Both the position numbers and the translations under genes were made by a program. From contig NZ_CP043761.1 of assembly GCF_008386395.1 (NCBI RefSeq), positions 2,108,001 through 2,172,000 on the forward strand: a stretch of DNA of 64,000 nucleotides, given 5' to 3'. The DNA is from Paenibacillus sp. 37. Its GTDB lineage: Bacteria > Bacillota > Bacilli > Paenibacillales > Paenibacillaceae. A model generated the notes under the pieces. It made no database searches and was not told the origin of the DNA. It saw nothing but the letters and a program-made list of their open reading frames with translations. Of the stretch, positions 1 through 8,928 are shown one piece after another; the stretch's first letter is position 1, and each line of letters starts with the position of its first letter.

Positions 1-552
1 TTTTTGCTTCAGTGCTTCTGTACGGTTATCGGTTAACGTATGCTCGTTGGTTCGAAACGTATCGAGAGCAGTCCGAATCTGGTCCATGTCTCTTTTACCT
101 GGATCATCTGCGAAAAAATCTCGAATGGCCTGTGTATTATTGGCTTGGCGAAGGGCGACCATAGGTTCACCAGCGACCTGGACCCAGTTCTCCATATTAG
201 TATGTATGTCTTCCAAAAGTGCAAGTTGAGCCGGATTATCCGAAATTAAAGCAGCAAGTTCATCTCTGAGTGTAATAAGTTGCGCTTTTCCTTGGGTGTA
301 GGGATCGAGATAATTGTCCTGACCCGTGATGATGTAACCGCGTTGACCTGTTTCCATATCTACCATGTTTCTTTCGAGTTCATAGGTGAGGGCATGTACC
401 CTCATATCGTGATCGACCAGAAAATCCAGTTCCCGTTGGAGCTGACTTGTGCTGTTCTGAATCAGCAGGATGCAACCAGCCAGTACAGCCAGTACGAGTA
501 AATATCCTAATCCGATCTTATAAAAAATCTTAAAGGTCTTACGCTTTTTCAT
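1..552 (-). CDS. CHASE3-domain membrane sensor protein (partial, N-terminal 184 residues)
   Basis: The gene starts at ATG 552-550 and runs off the left edge, so only the N-terminus is present. Residues 1-8 are basic (MKKRKTFK), followed by one membrane segment near residues 12-30. The extracytoplasmic part carries the CHASE3 hallmark METGQRGYIITG, followed by long helical stretches. In the family, CHASE3 is an all-helical sensory domain seen on methyl-accepting chemotaxis proteins, histidine kinases and diguanylate cyclases; the output domain here is outside the window. A chemoreceptor or a kinase are equally possible. The upstream side (553-844) is shared with the divergent HAD gene. Confidence 0.75.
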   Translation of the reverse strand, partial: MKKRKTFKIFYKIGLGYLLVLAVLAGCILLIQNSTSQLQRELDFLVDHDMRVHALTYELERNMVDMETGQRGYIITGQDNYLDPYTQGKAQLITLRDELAALISDNPAQLALLEDIHTNMENWVQVAGEPMVALRQANNTQAIRDFFADDPGKRDMDQIRTALDTFRTNEHTLTDNRTEALKQK

Positions 553-619
553 GTTTGTTATTCCTCTCTATGGGGTATATGTAGTTGTCGAAAAAAGCGG
601 AAATGTCATAATGGTAGGT

Positions 620-640
620 CTTTAGATTAGGTGTCTAAAG
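620..640. promoter_or_regulatory. 7-bp inverted repeat in the divergent intergenic region
   Basis: CTTTAGA and TCTAAAG are perfect inverted arms separated by 7 bases, between the CHASE3 protein and the HAD gene. It could be an operator for either gene. No regulator is recognised. Confidence 0.25.
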
Positions 641-844
641 CACTATTTTTTAGTATTATACGTAAAGAAAGTTATTTTGTATATAGTTTGTTTAACTATT
701 ATATAACGTTTGGCCTACTGTGTATAAGGTTAGAGTTAATGATGTTTACAATCGTTGGTTTACACGTTCAAACGTTATGTTTATCATGGGAAGGGAACGA
801 TTCCAATTACACATACATATCCCAATCCGAAAGGAACATTGGAC

Positions 845-1531
845 ATGACTAAAGAGAAGATATTGCTCAAACCGGAAGCGATGATTTTTGACATGGATGG
901 TACGCTATTCCAGACAGAGACCCTGTTGTTGCCAGCTTACCAGCAACTATTTGATACATTGCGTGCCGAAGGGCATTTTGAAGGAGAAACTCCACCCGAG
1001 GAACGCATGCTGGGAAGTTTGGGCATGTTGCTCGAAGATATATGGAAAGTGGTTATGCCTGAGGCGTCGGAAGCGGCACATCGCCGTGCAGACGAACTGT
1101 TGCTTCAACTGGAGATTGAGGGGCTTGATCAAGGAAGTTCTCAATTGTATCCGGGTGTGAAGGAAACGCTGCAAGCATTAAAACAACAAGGAGTGCGTCT
1201 TTTTGTCGCAAGTAATGGGCTGGAGGACTATGTGAAGGGTGTGGCGTTTGCACACGAGATTATGCCTTTCTTTGAAGGGGTATACAGTGCAGGCCAATAC
1301 AAGACTCCCTCCAAGATTAATCTGGTGCAGATCCTGCTTGAGAAACATCGTATTCAGGACGCATGGATGGTAGGGGATCGCTCTTCTGATGTGGAAGCGG
1401 GTAAAATGAACGGTCAGGCGGTCATCGGCTGTGCCTATGCCGGGTTCGGACGTGATGAGGAGCTTGCAGACTCAGATGTGCTCATCTCTGATTTTACAGA
1501 ACTGCTGCGTCTGTATGATGAAGCAGAGTAG
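845..1531 (+). CDS. HAD-superfamily (subfamily IA) phosphatase
   Basis: This 228-residue soluble protein is probably a small-molecule phosphatase of the phosphoglycolate phosphatase/beta-phosphoglucomutase type. HAD motif I is FDMDGTLF with Asp16 as the expected nucleophile and Asp18 as acid/base. The Thr/Ser motif is VASNG, the Lys region is YKTPSK, and motif IV is VGDRSSDVEAG. A helical cap lies between motifs I and II. ATG 845 was chosen because AAAGGAA sits about nine bases upstream; an in-frame ATG at 755 lacks this and would add about 30 atypical residues. A terminator follows, so the gene looks monocistronic. The substrate cannot be read from the sequence. Confidence 0.85.
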   Translation: MTKEKILLKPEAMIFDMDGTLFQTETLLLPAYQQLFDTLRAEGHFEGETPPEERMLGSLGMLLEDIWKVVMPEASEAAHRRADELLLQLEIEGLDQGSSQLYPGVKETLQALKQQGVRLFVASNGLEDYVKGVAFAHEIMPFFEGVYSAGQYKTPSKINLVQILLEKHRIQDAWMVGDRSSDVEAGKMNGQAVIGCAYAGFGRDEELADSDVLISDFTELLRLYDEAE

Positions 1532-1585
1532 CCTCTACGCTGTATAAGTATACTGAGAGATTTAAGATTACGAACCACATGATAT

Positions 1586-1628
1586 AAACCTGTAGACTCA
1601 ACGGAAATTCGTTGAATACAGGTTTTTT
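1586..1628 (+). terminator. Rho-independent terminator after the HAD gene
   Basis: AAACCTGTA...TCAACG pairs with CGTTGA...TACAGGTTT around a short loop and is followed by a run of T. Confidence 0.85.
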
Positions 1629-1738
1629 TGTATGATCATGCAGTCACATTCTCCCCTGTAGAAAGTTGATTTCCCTATCCCGCTTTCCTTCATATTCCCT
1701 CTATACTTCATTCAAAAGCTATAGGGGGTTCGATTCTG

Positions 1739-2629
1739 GTGAAACCATCCAAAATACATGCCTATATGTTCATCTTTCCAAGTCTTTTTTTAACTGTTGT
1801 ATTCGGGATCTATCCGCTGTTATGGGCGCTGCGTTACATGTTCTATGATTATCAAGGCATCGGGACACCTGTCTTCATCGGGCTTGATAATTTTGGACGA
1901 ATTTTGCGTGACGGCCAATTCTGGGATTCTGTAGGCAACACGGGTGTGTATGCCCTGGGCAAACTCGTCGTTACAATTCCACTATCGTTAACTCTGGCGA
2001 TTATTCTGAATCGTAAATGGAGAGGGCGATCCCTCTTTAGGGCGATCTATTATCTTCCCACTATTTTTAGCGCTTCGGTCATGGCGATTGTATTTTTTAT
2101 TATTTTCAACTCTTATAACGGAATATTGAACCAATTGCTGCTTAAGTATCATGTGATCTCCGAATCCATTAGCTGGCTGGGGGCTGAACATGCCATGTTA
2201 ACAACCATCATCATCGCCATCTGGGGGGCTGTGGGCAACTATATGTTGTTGTTCATTGCGGGTCTTCAGAGCATTCCTGAAGAGTTATATGAGGCGGCAT
2301 CGCTGGATGGAGCGAGTGAGTTTCAGAAACTGCGGAATGTAACGATTCCGTTGCTGGGTCCTGTCTTGCAGATGATCATCATGCTGGCAATTACCACGGC
2401 GCTGAAAGGTTACGAGAGTATTATGGTGCTGACGGAAGGGGGACCGTATGGCAAAACAGAGGTGATGTATCTGTATTTGTTCAAACTGTTGTTTCCCGTG
2501 TCGGCTGACACACAATCACTCCAGCAGCTCGGATATGGCAGTGCAGTCGGTTTCACAACGGCTCTCATCGTAGGGGCTGTGACGCTCATTTATTTCCGGA
2601 TATCCAAAAAGCTCAATGATGTCTATTAA
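1739..2629 (+). CDS. Carbohydrate ABC transporter permease 1 (MalF/LplB-like)
   Basis: This 296-residue inner-membrane permease has about six membrane segments, the first near residues 12-32. The cytoplasmic EAA loop reads EAASLDGASEFQKL and contacts the ATPase. It is the first gene of a locus with a second permease, a YesM/YesN two-component pair and a binding protein, the usual layout of CUT1 oligosaccharide importers in Paenibacillus. No ATP-binding subunit is encoded nearby, so a shared MsmX-type ATPase elsewhere is inferred. The start is GTG 1739, with AGGGGG ten bases upstream. Confidence 0.9.
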   Translation: MKPSKIHAYMFIFPSLFLTVVFGIYPLLWALRYMFYDYQGIGTPVFIGLDNFGRILRDGQFWDSVGNTGVYALGKLVVTIPLSLTLAIILNRKWRGRSLFRAIYYLPTIFSASVMAIVFFIIFNSYNGILNQLLLKYHVISESISWLGAEHAMLTTIIIAIWGAVGNYMLLFIAGLQSIPEELYEAASLDGASEFQKLRNVTIPLLGPVLQMIIMLAITTALKGYESIMVLTEGGPYGKTEVMYLYLFKLLFPVSADTQSLQQLGYGSAVGFTTALIVGAVTLIYFRISKKLNDVY

Positions 2630-2648
2630 TCCCATTCAGGAGGAAACG

Positions 2649-3521
2649 ATGATGACTCAAAACGTACTTGCTCCCTCAGGGTCTCCCCAACTCATTCGCT
2701 GGACCAAGCGAACGGTACTTTGGCTGTTTTTGATCGCAATCGCTCTGCTGTCGCTGTTCCCCATCATACTTGTATTGCTCGGTTCCTTCAAAACAAACCA
2801 GGAATTGACCGGAGGAGCCACCATCTGGCCGAAGATTTGGCAGTTCTCCAACTATGCTCAGGCTTGGAAAACCGCCAATTTTTCGGGTTTTACGATGAAC
2901 AGCGTGTTTGTTAGCATAAGTACAACAGTTGGTACGTTGCTGGTAGCTTCGATGTCAGCCTACGCTGTGGATCGAGTGAATTTCAAAGGGAAAAAGGGGT
3001 ACACCCTGCTCATGGCATCCACTCTGTTTATTTCCATAGGCGCAGTTGTGCTGCGTCCGCAATTTGACCTCATGGTCAAGCTGGGGCTGAATACCACGTT
3101 GTGGGGCGTTATTATTATACTGATCAGCGCTCACGCTGCCACATACTTTATTCTGATTGGATTCTTCAAGAGCATCCCGCGCGAACTGGATGAAGCGGCG
3201 ATGATTGATGGCTGTAATTTTTTCACCACATACTGGCGAATTATTCTTCCGCTCCTGCGGCCCGGACTCGCCGTTGCAGGTCTGGGTGTATTCCAGAGTT
3301 CTTGGAATGAATATATTCTTCCATTTGTGTTCACCATGAGCAATCCGGACTTGCAGACTTTGCCGGTTGGGCTGGCTAATCTGCGATATGGCATCGGAGC
3401 TGCGGCTGAGGTCCAACTGATGATGGCCGGAGCCTGTCTGTCCATTTTGCCGCTGCTCATCGTTTATATTTTTGCCAACAAATCATTCATGCAGGTGACC
3501 TTGGGAGCTGTGAAAGGATAG
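2649..3521 (+). CDS. Carbohydrate ABC transporter permease 2 (MalG/YtcP-like)
   Basis: This 290-residue permease has about six membrane segments. Its EAA loop reads DEAAMIDGCNFFTTYWRI and is followed by LPLLRPGLA, typical of MalG-type CUT1 subunits. It pairs with the preceding permease, whose stop lies 19 bases upstream. The start is ATG 2649 (or the adjacent ATG 2652) behind a strong AGGAGG; an upstream in-frame ATG at 2616 would overlap the first permease and has no ribosome site. Together the two permeases form the translocation pore for an oligosaccharide; later genes in the locus suggest a uronate-containing one. Confidence 0.9.
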   Translation: MMTQNVLAPSGSPQLIRWTKRTVLWLFLIAIALLSLFPIILVLLGSFKTNQELTGGATIWPKIWQFSNYAQAWKTANFSGFTMNSVFVSISTTVGTLLVASMSAYAVDRVNFKGKKGYTLLMASTLFISIGAVVLRPQFDLMVKLGLNTTLWGVIIILISAHAATYFILIGFFKSIPRELDEAAMIDGCNFFTTYWRIILPLLRPGLAVAGLGVFQSSWNEYILPFVFTMSNPDLQTLPVGLANLRYGIGAAAEVQLMMAGACLSILPLLIVYIFANKSFMQVTLGAVKG

Positions 3522-3625
3522 GCGTGAGCACAATCATGGAAACGGTTTTACGGGTAATTCCACTGTGCTATACTCATTTTAATTCACAGCGGACGGGCCA
3601 AGCCGTGTTCAAGGAGCGAGCGCCG

Positions 3626-5377
3626 ATGATATTCGACTTTTATAAAATGTCCCTGAAAAAAAGAATACAGCTGTTGTACATTTTTCTTGTAGTCTTGTGC
3701 ATCAGTGTGACCGGGATATGCTCTTATCTCTTTGCTGCACGAAGCATTGAGCAGAATGCACTTGAACTGAAACAAAGCATTCTGAACAAATCAGTGCAGG
3801 TTATGGATGAACATCTAAGGCACATTGTTGTATCCTCTTTTTCTTTTATGCTTAATGAAACGTTCACCCAGGTCATGAAGGACGTGGGAAAAAATAACAC
3901 ATCTCATTATTATCAGAATCTCTCGCTGCTGCAAACGTCGTTTGCGCAATTGAAGCTCGTAGAGCCACTGATTGATACCGCTTATCTGACAACACCCATC
4001 GGTGATTTTTTCTCGACCAAAGATTTTCCGAATCGCAATAACTCGTTCGACAGGGAATACGGACGCTACGTGAAGCTGCAAGGCTGGAATACGATGTGGT
4101 TTGGTTCACATCAGAGTCAGTTATTCCAATCCCGAGGAAATGTGTTATCTCTGTTGCTCAAACCCATTGTGATCGATAATCATACCTATTCCAATGTCTA
4201 TATGGTCGTCAATATGAAGGAAGAGGCGATGCGAGACATTCTGACGCAGGATCTCATGAATAACCAGATTCAACTGTTTTTGCTGCACAAAAACGGAAAT
4301 GAAGTCATTCGGCCCAGGTCCCGAAATTACGATTTCATTATGGAGCCTGACTTTACCCAACAGTTTAGCCGTGACGATGCTGGGAATTTCATCTACAGGA
4401 ACGATCAGGGAGAGGACATGCTTGTTAACTATTCGGCATTGTCGATGAACGAGGATTGGGTCATGGTAAGTGTACAGTCCAAGGCTGACTTGTTGTCTCC
4501 TCTACAAAAGATACGCTGGCTGATTATCCTGATTATGTTGTTTTGCATTTTACTCGCACTCGGGTTGTCCAGGCTGCTGGCCTCCGCTCTGCTGAAGCCA
4601 CTGAACAAATTGCGACGCCTAATGGTTGAGGTGGAGTCCAATGATCTGGATGTACGGTTTCGCAGCAAGTATGAAGATGAAGTCAGCGCCGTAGGGCATC
4701 GTTTCAATCGGATGTTGGACCAGATTCAGATTCTGTTTGAAGAAGTACGGACAACGGAGCAAGACAAACGGCGGTTTGAAGTCAAGGCGCTTCAGGCGCA
4801 GGTTGATCCTCATTTCCTCTACAATACGCTTAATACGATGTTCTGGAAAAGTGAGAGCGGAGAGAAGAAGGATGTAAGTGAGATGATCGTTTCCTTATCC
4901 TTGTTATTCCGTCTAGGTCTGAATGATGGCAAAGACATCACCAGTGTGGAGCAGGAGATCAAACATGTCGAACAATACATGCAGCTTCAGCAAAAATGTT
5001 ATGAGGATCTGTTCATTTATCGGATTGAGGTGGGTGACCCGTCTTGTTACGCTGTCGATATTTTAAAAATATTGCTCCAGCCCTTGGTCGAGAATTCCAT
5101 CCTGCATGGATTCAATGACAAAGAAGATTTGGGCGTTATCCTGATCCGCATTGATCGTCAGGGTGACACACTACGGCTGGAGGTGGCTGACAATGGATGT
5201 GGTATGGATGTAGCCAGTATCTATGCTGAGGAGGCTCCTGACGGGGGACGCAAAGGTTATGCCCTATCCAATCTCCATGGCAGATTAAGCCTGCACTATG
5301 GGGATGTGGCCTCGATTGTATTTCATAGCAGTACAGATGTAGGGACAACAGTTGTTATCACGATTCCGATCACCTGA
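3626..5377 (+). CDS. YesM-type sensor histidine kinase
   Basis: This membrane sensor kinase has 583 residues. TM1 lies near residues 15-37, then comes a roughly 260-residue extracytoplasmic sensor region, TM2 (LIILIMLFCILLALGLS), a HAMP segment, and a His_kinase domain with QVDPHFLYNTLNTMFW, in which His396 is the expected phospho-acceptor. The C-terminal HATPase has QPLVENSILHG and DNGCGMD. ATG 3626 has AAGGAG nine bases upstream; an in-frame GTG at 3524 has no such support. Its partner is the following AraC-type response regulator. This pair class senses extracellular sugars and activates adjacent ABC operons. The ligand here is unknown. Confidence 0.92.
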   Translation: MIFDFYKMSLKKRIQLLYIFLVVLCISVTGICSYLFAARSIEQNALELKQSILNKSVQVMDEHLRHIVVSSFSFMLNETFTQVMKDVGKNNTSHYYQNLSLLQTSFAQLKLVEPLIDTAYLTTPIGDFFSTKDFPNRNNSFDREYGRYVKLQGWNTMWFGSHQSQLFQSRGNVLSLLLKPIVIDNHTYSNVYMVVNMKEEAMRDILTQDLMNNQIQLFLLHKNGNEVIRPRSRNYDFIMEPDFTQQFSRDDAGNFIYRNDQGEDMLVNYSALSMNEDWVMVSVQSKADLLSPLQKIRWLIILIMLFCILLALGLSRLLASALLKPLNKLRRLMVEVESNDLDVRFRSKYEDEVSAVGHRFNRMLDQIQILFEEVRTTEQDKRRFEVKALQAQVDPHFLYNTLNTMFWKSESGEKKDVSEMIVSLSLLFRLGLNDGKDITSVEQEIKHVEQYMQLQQKCYEDLFIYRIEVGDPSCYAVDILKILLQPLVENSILHGFNDKEDLGVILIRIDRQGDTLRLEVADNGCGMDVASIYAEEAPDGGRKGYALSNLHGRLSLHYGDVASIVFHSSTDVGTTVVITIPIT

Positions 5378-5388
5378 GGAGGGGCAGT

Positions 5389-6993
5389 ATGGGCCAATTG
5401 ACGATGTGTGTTATGGATGATATCCAGGCAGTTGTAAGGGGCATATCTTCAACTATTCCGTGGGAAGATCATCAGGTTCGGATTGTAGGCACGGCGAATA
5501 ATGGAGAGCGCGGTTGGTCCTTGTTGCTGGAGCAGCAACCCGACATCGTGATTAGTGATATCCGGATGCCCAAGTTGAGCGGGCTGGAGCTAATGAAGCG
5601 GGCATTGGATGCCGGACTGCGAGCCAAATTTATTTTCATCAGTGGTTATTCGGATTTCCAATATGCACAGGAGGCCATCAAGCTGGGTGCATCCGACTAT
5701 TTGCTCAAACCGTTTACCCCTGAAGAAATACTCGGTGCGGTGTTGAAGGTAAGACAGGTGATTAAGGAAGAACAGGCACAGTGCAAACAGTTGGAACAGT
5801 TGGAGCAGAAGGTGGAGAGCAGCAGCCAGTACGAGCGTCACAGCTATCTACTGGGTTTGTTGCGTCATGAAATCGGGGGATTCCTGAATGAAAGTCGCTG
5901 GAACGAGCTGCATATTGATCTCGATTCATCCAATCTTCTCGTCATGGTCATCGAGGTGGATGGATATACGCGATATGGTTACACGATGCATCTGGATGCC
6001 GAAATCGTTCCTTTTGCGGTCCAAAATATTATGGGAGAAACCATAAACCGCTATACCAAGGGCGTTGTTTTACGGGAAAACCGATACCGGCTCGCAGCCA
6101 TATTTAACACACCAAGCCACATAGATGTCTCCGAGCTACTGGAGCAATGCCGCCAAAATGTGGAGCGATTCAGCAAAAAAACAGTCTCGCTTGGTGTTGG
6201 TACAATTGCCCGCAGACCACAGGAAGTCTGGACGTCCTACGCACATGCAGATCAGGCGATATCCTATCGTTTTTACAGTGAAGGAAATTGCATCCTCAAG
6301 TACGCTGAACTGGAGAATCAGGCCTGTGTGGCTCCGGTGTATCCTTTGGAGAAGGAGAAAGAGCTTTTTTACGCACTCAAATGTGGTAATGAGAGTACCT
6401 GTCACCGCATCATTGATGAAATTCTCGAAGAATGGCAGGTTTCCGAAGGTTTTCCCGAGCCGCTCACGATGATTCGTTTGCTGTCTGGATTGGCTTTTGC
6501 CATCTACCGTGCCTTTTGTGATGAGATTACAGCAGAGGAACGCTTGCGTCTGGAGGCCGACCTGACAGTGCTTGAGGCGATGCGTTCCTTGACGTTTGAG
6601 GGCTGGAGGGGATATATCAAGCATTTTAGCAGTATGGGTTGTGAGATTATGGACAAAAAACGACTCACCGATGTCAAACAGGCGATTAGCAAAGCGCAGG
6701 AATATATCAGTCTGAATCTTGCAGAAAATCTGACGCTGCATGCCTGTGCCCAATCCGTGCATTTAAGTCCAAGTTACTTTGCCAATGCCTTCAAAAAGGA
6801 AACCGGCATAACGCCGATTCAATATATTACCAAGATGAGGATGGAAAAAGCAAAAGAGTTGCTGGTTGCAGGTGTACAGGTGCAAGAGATCTGCCAGAGG
6901 CTGGGTTATGAGGACAGGCCTTATTTCAGCGGTTTGTTCAAGAAATATTGCGGCATGACGCCAACCTGCTTCCGGCAAATGTATGAGAACTGA
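5389..6993 (+). CDS. YesN-type response regulator with AraC DNA-binding domain
   Basis: This 534-residue regulator has an N-terminal receiver domain (about 1-120) with phospho-acceptor Asp57 in ISDIRMP and the conserved Lys in YLLKPFTPEE. A roughly 290-residue middle region follows, and two AraC-type helix-turn-helix motifs close the C-terminus (about 430-530), including LHACAQSVHLSPSYFANAFK and VQEICQRLGYEDRPYFSGLF. It starts 11 bases after the kinase stop behind GAGGAGGGGC, so the two are co-transcribed. It probably activates the binding-protein and lyase genes just downstream; that is inference from context. Confidence 0.92.
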   Translation: MGQLTMCVMDDIQAVVRGISSTIPWEDHQVRIVGTANNGERGWSLLLEQQPDIVISDIRMPKLSGLELMKRALDAGLRAKFIFISGYSDFQYAQEAIKLGASDYLLKPFTPEEILGAVLKVRQVIKEEQAQCKQLEQLEQKVESSSQYERHSYLLGLLRHEIGGFLNESRWNELHIDLDSSNLLVMVIEVDGYTRYGYTMHLDAEIVPFAVQNIMGETINRYTKGVVLRENRYRLAAIFNTPSHIDVSELLEQCRQNVERFSKKTVSLGVGTIARRPQEVWTSYAHADQAISYRFYSEGNCILKYAELENQACVAPVYPLEKEKELFYALKCGNESTCHRIIDEILEEWQVSEGFPEPLTMIRLLSGLAFAIYRAFCDEITAEERLRLEADLTVLEAMRSLTFEGWRGYIKHFSSMGCEIMDKKRLTDVKQAISKAQEYISLNLAENLTLHACAQSVHLSPSYFANAFKKETGITPIQYITKMRMEKAKELLVAGVQVQEICQRLGYEDRPYFSGLFKKYCGMTPTCFRQMYEN

Positions 6994-7127
6994 AAACAGA
7001 TACGGATCGTCATTTTTCCCACCATGCAAAGTCAGAATGTCCCTCACCTCCATGAAAGCGTAGCGATTATCATTACGTTAACGGATAACCAAACGGGTTG
7101 TCCAGACAAGCATAAGGGGGCATATCA

Positions 7128-8525
7128 ATGGTTAAAAAGTGGATGGTGACTACGCTAAGTGCATTACTGGCGCTAAGTTTGGCAGGTTGTTCTGCTGACA
7201 GTGGTACTTCGGCAAATAGCGAATCTGGGACGAGCGGGGAGAATGCCGGAGGGAAAACCAAAATCATATATTGGACACCGGACCGCCATGATGCTGATTT
7301 TATGAAATCCAAGATCGATGAGTTCAACCAGACGAACAAGGACAACATTGAAGTGGAGATGACCGTGATGGGGGACAACTATCCACAAGCGGTCGATATT
7401 GCTTTTGCCAGCAAGCAGGCACCCGATGTGCTGCAAGTTAATGATTTTCAGACGTATTATCAGAAGGGGTATCTCGCCCCGATCGATGGATATATGAGTG
7501 ATGAGATGAAAGCCGTATTTAAAGACAGCTTGATTGAAAATAAAAACACGATTGATGGAAAAATATATTCCCTCCCCAATACAGGGCAGGTCTGGCGACT
7601 TGTGTATAACAAGGATATTTTCAAAATGGCAGGGATCGAGAGCCCGCCAAAAACGTTGGCTGAGTTGGTTGCAGATGCCAAAAAAATTACCGAAGCTGGT
7701 AAAAGTGAAGGCATCTATGGCTTTGCCAGCCCGTTCAAGAGCAGCAGCGGCTTCTGGAGAGCAGCCAATACGATTGCAGGTGCAAGCAATAATGTTGGTA
7801 TCGATGGTTACAACTACAAGACTGGCCAATTTGATTTTGGGATGTACAAGGATATTGCAATGGCACTTCGCCAGATGAATCAGGATGGCAGCATGCTGCC
7901 AGGGGTTGAAAGTCTGGACATCGATCCGCTCAGAGCCCAGTTTGCTCAAGGCAAAATCGGAATGTACATTAACCACTCCGGTGAACCAGGGGTATATAAA
8001 GATCAGTTTCCTACAAAAGAAAATTGGGCAGCCGCTCCTGTGCCAACAAATGATGGAACAATCAAGGGCGCTTCACAAGTCATCGGGGGCTCCTACATCG
8101 GCATCAATGCAGATTCTGCCAACAAGGAAGCGGCATGGAAGTTTATGGCGTATGTGTACAGCACAGATCTTCAGAGTGAATACTACGAAAAAGGATACGG
8201 AATCTCACTGATTCCTGCTGTATTAAGCTCTGACAAAAAACCAAGCATTCCGGGCATTGAAGGTTTCCTGCCCAAACGTTATGATGCCATTTTCCCGGCA
8301 AATCCAAGTGTGGTGACCGAGAGTTCACTGGAAGGCACCAAATGGGGTGAGGCTTTCTCAATCTTTGTATTCACGGGTGGCGATCTCGATGCTGTGATCA
8401 AAGATCTGGATACAAGGTACAATGCGGCTCTGGAGAAAACCAAAGCGGCAGGGTTGACCAACATAACTGCTGATCCTTCGTTTGATTCTTCCAAACTTCA
8501 GGGTAAATTGTCCACAGAAGACTAA
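7128..8525 (+). CDS. Extracellular solute-binding lipoprotein for sugar uptake
   Basis: This 465-residue family-1 solute-binding protein has a lipoprotein signal with lipobox LAGC (Cys21), then a low-complexity Ser/Gly/Asn tether. The mature part begins KIIYWTPDRHD, typical of CUT1 binding proteins. It should be anchored outside the membrane and deliver oligosaccharide to the two permeases upstream. It lies 134 bases after the response regulator, enough for its own promoter, which fits regulation by the YesM/YesN pair. The start is ATG 7128 behind AAGGGGG. The ligand is likely a uronic-acid oligosaccharide, judged from the neighbours rather than from its own residues. Confidence 0.92.
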   Translation: MVKKWMVTTLSALLALSLAGCSADSGTSANSESGTSGENAGGKTKIIYWTPDRHDADFMKSKIDEFNQTNKDNIEVEMTVMGDNYPQAVDIAFASKQAPDVLQVNDFQTYYQKGYLAPIDGYMSDEMKAVFKDSLIENKNTIDGKIYSLPNTGQVWRLVYNKDIFKMAGIESPPKTLAELVADAKKITEAGKSEGIYGFASPFKSSSGFWRAANTIAGASNNVGIDGYNYKTGQFDFGMYKDIAMALRQMNQDGSMLPGVESLDIDPLRAQFAQGKIGMYINHSGEPGVYKDQFPTKENWAAAPVPTNDGTIKGASQVIGGSYIGINADSANKEAAWKFMAYVYSTDLQSEYYEKGYGISLIPAVLSSDKKPSIPGIEGFLPKRYDAIFPANPSVVTESSLEGTKWGEAFSIFVFTGGDLDAVIKDLDTRYNAALEKTKAAGLTNITADPSFDSSKLQGKLSTED

Positions 8526-8592
8526 TAAACGTTCATAGCGGCCGTGGTTTAACTACTTCGGTCGCTTATTCACAAGGAAAGGGGAAAGCAAA

Positions 8593-8928
8593 ATGATTAT
8601 TAATCATGCGTCTATCGATGCACATATCGTGAACGAAACGAGTTCCCGCAAGATCTTGGGTATGGGCGGTACATTAATGATGGTGGAGGTTACTTTTGCT
8701 AAAGGTGGTATTGGAGAAGTTCACTCCCATGATGCGCACGAGCAGGTCAGTTATATCGTCAAAGGCAGCTTTGAGGTTCAGGTCGGTGAAGAAACTCGCA
8801 TCTTAAAAGCAGGAGACAGCTTTTATGCCGGCTTTAACGTCCCGCATGGGGTCAAGGCACTGGAGGACTCCGTCATTCTGGATGTATTTACCCCGTTCCG
8901 TCAGGATTTCCTTGAGGCATCCCAATGA
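8593..8928 (+). CDS. kdgF: KdgF-like cupin (unsaturated uronate linearisation)
   Basis: This 111-residue single cupin has the metal-binding pattern EVHSHDAHEQVSYIVKG, followed by GDSFYAGFNVPHGV. Size, motif and position beside a polysaccharide-lyase-type gene match KdgF. In that family the protein converts 4,5-unsaturated monouronates released by lyases into the open-chain 4-deoxy-5-keto form. Its stop overlaps the start of the heparinase-family gene by four bases (ATGA), so the two are translationally coupled. A generic cupin of other function cannot be excluded from sequence alone. Confidence 0.75.
   Translation: MIINHASIDAHIVNETSSRKILGMGGTLMMVEVTFAKGGIGEVHSHDAHEQVSYIVKGSFEVQVGEETRILKAGDSFYAGFNVPHGVKALEDSVILDVFTPFRQDFLEASQ

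Noticed and set aside
7053..7066. TGAAAGCGTAGCGA as a CcpA site before the binding-protein gene
   Set aside because: Two key positions of the cre consensus are wrong, so support is too weak to list.
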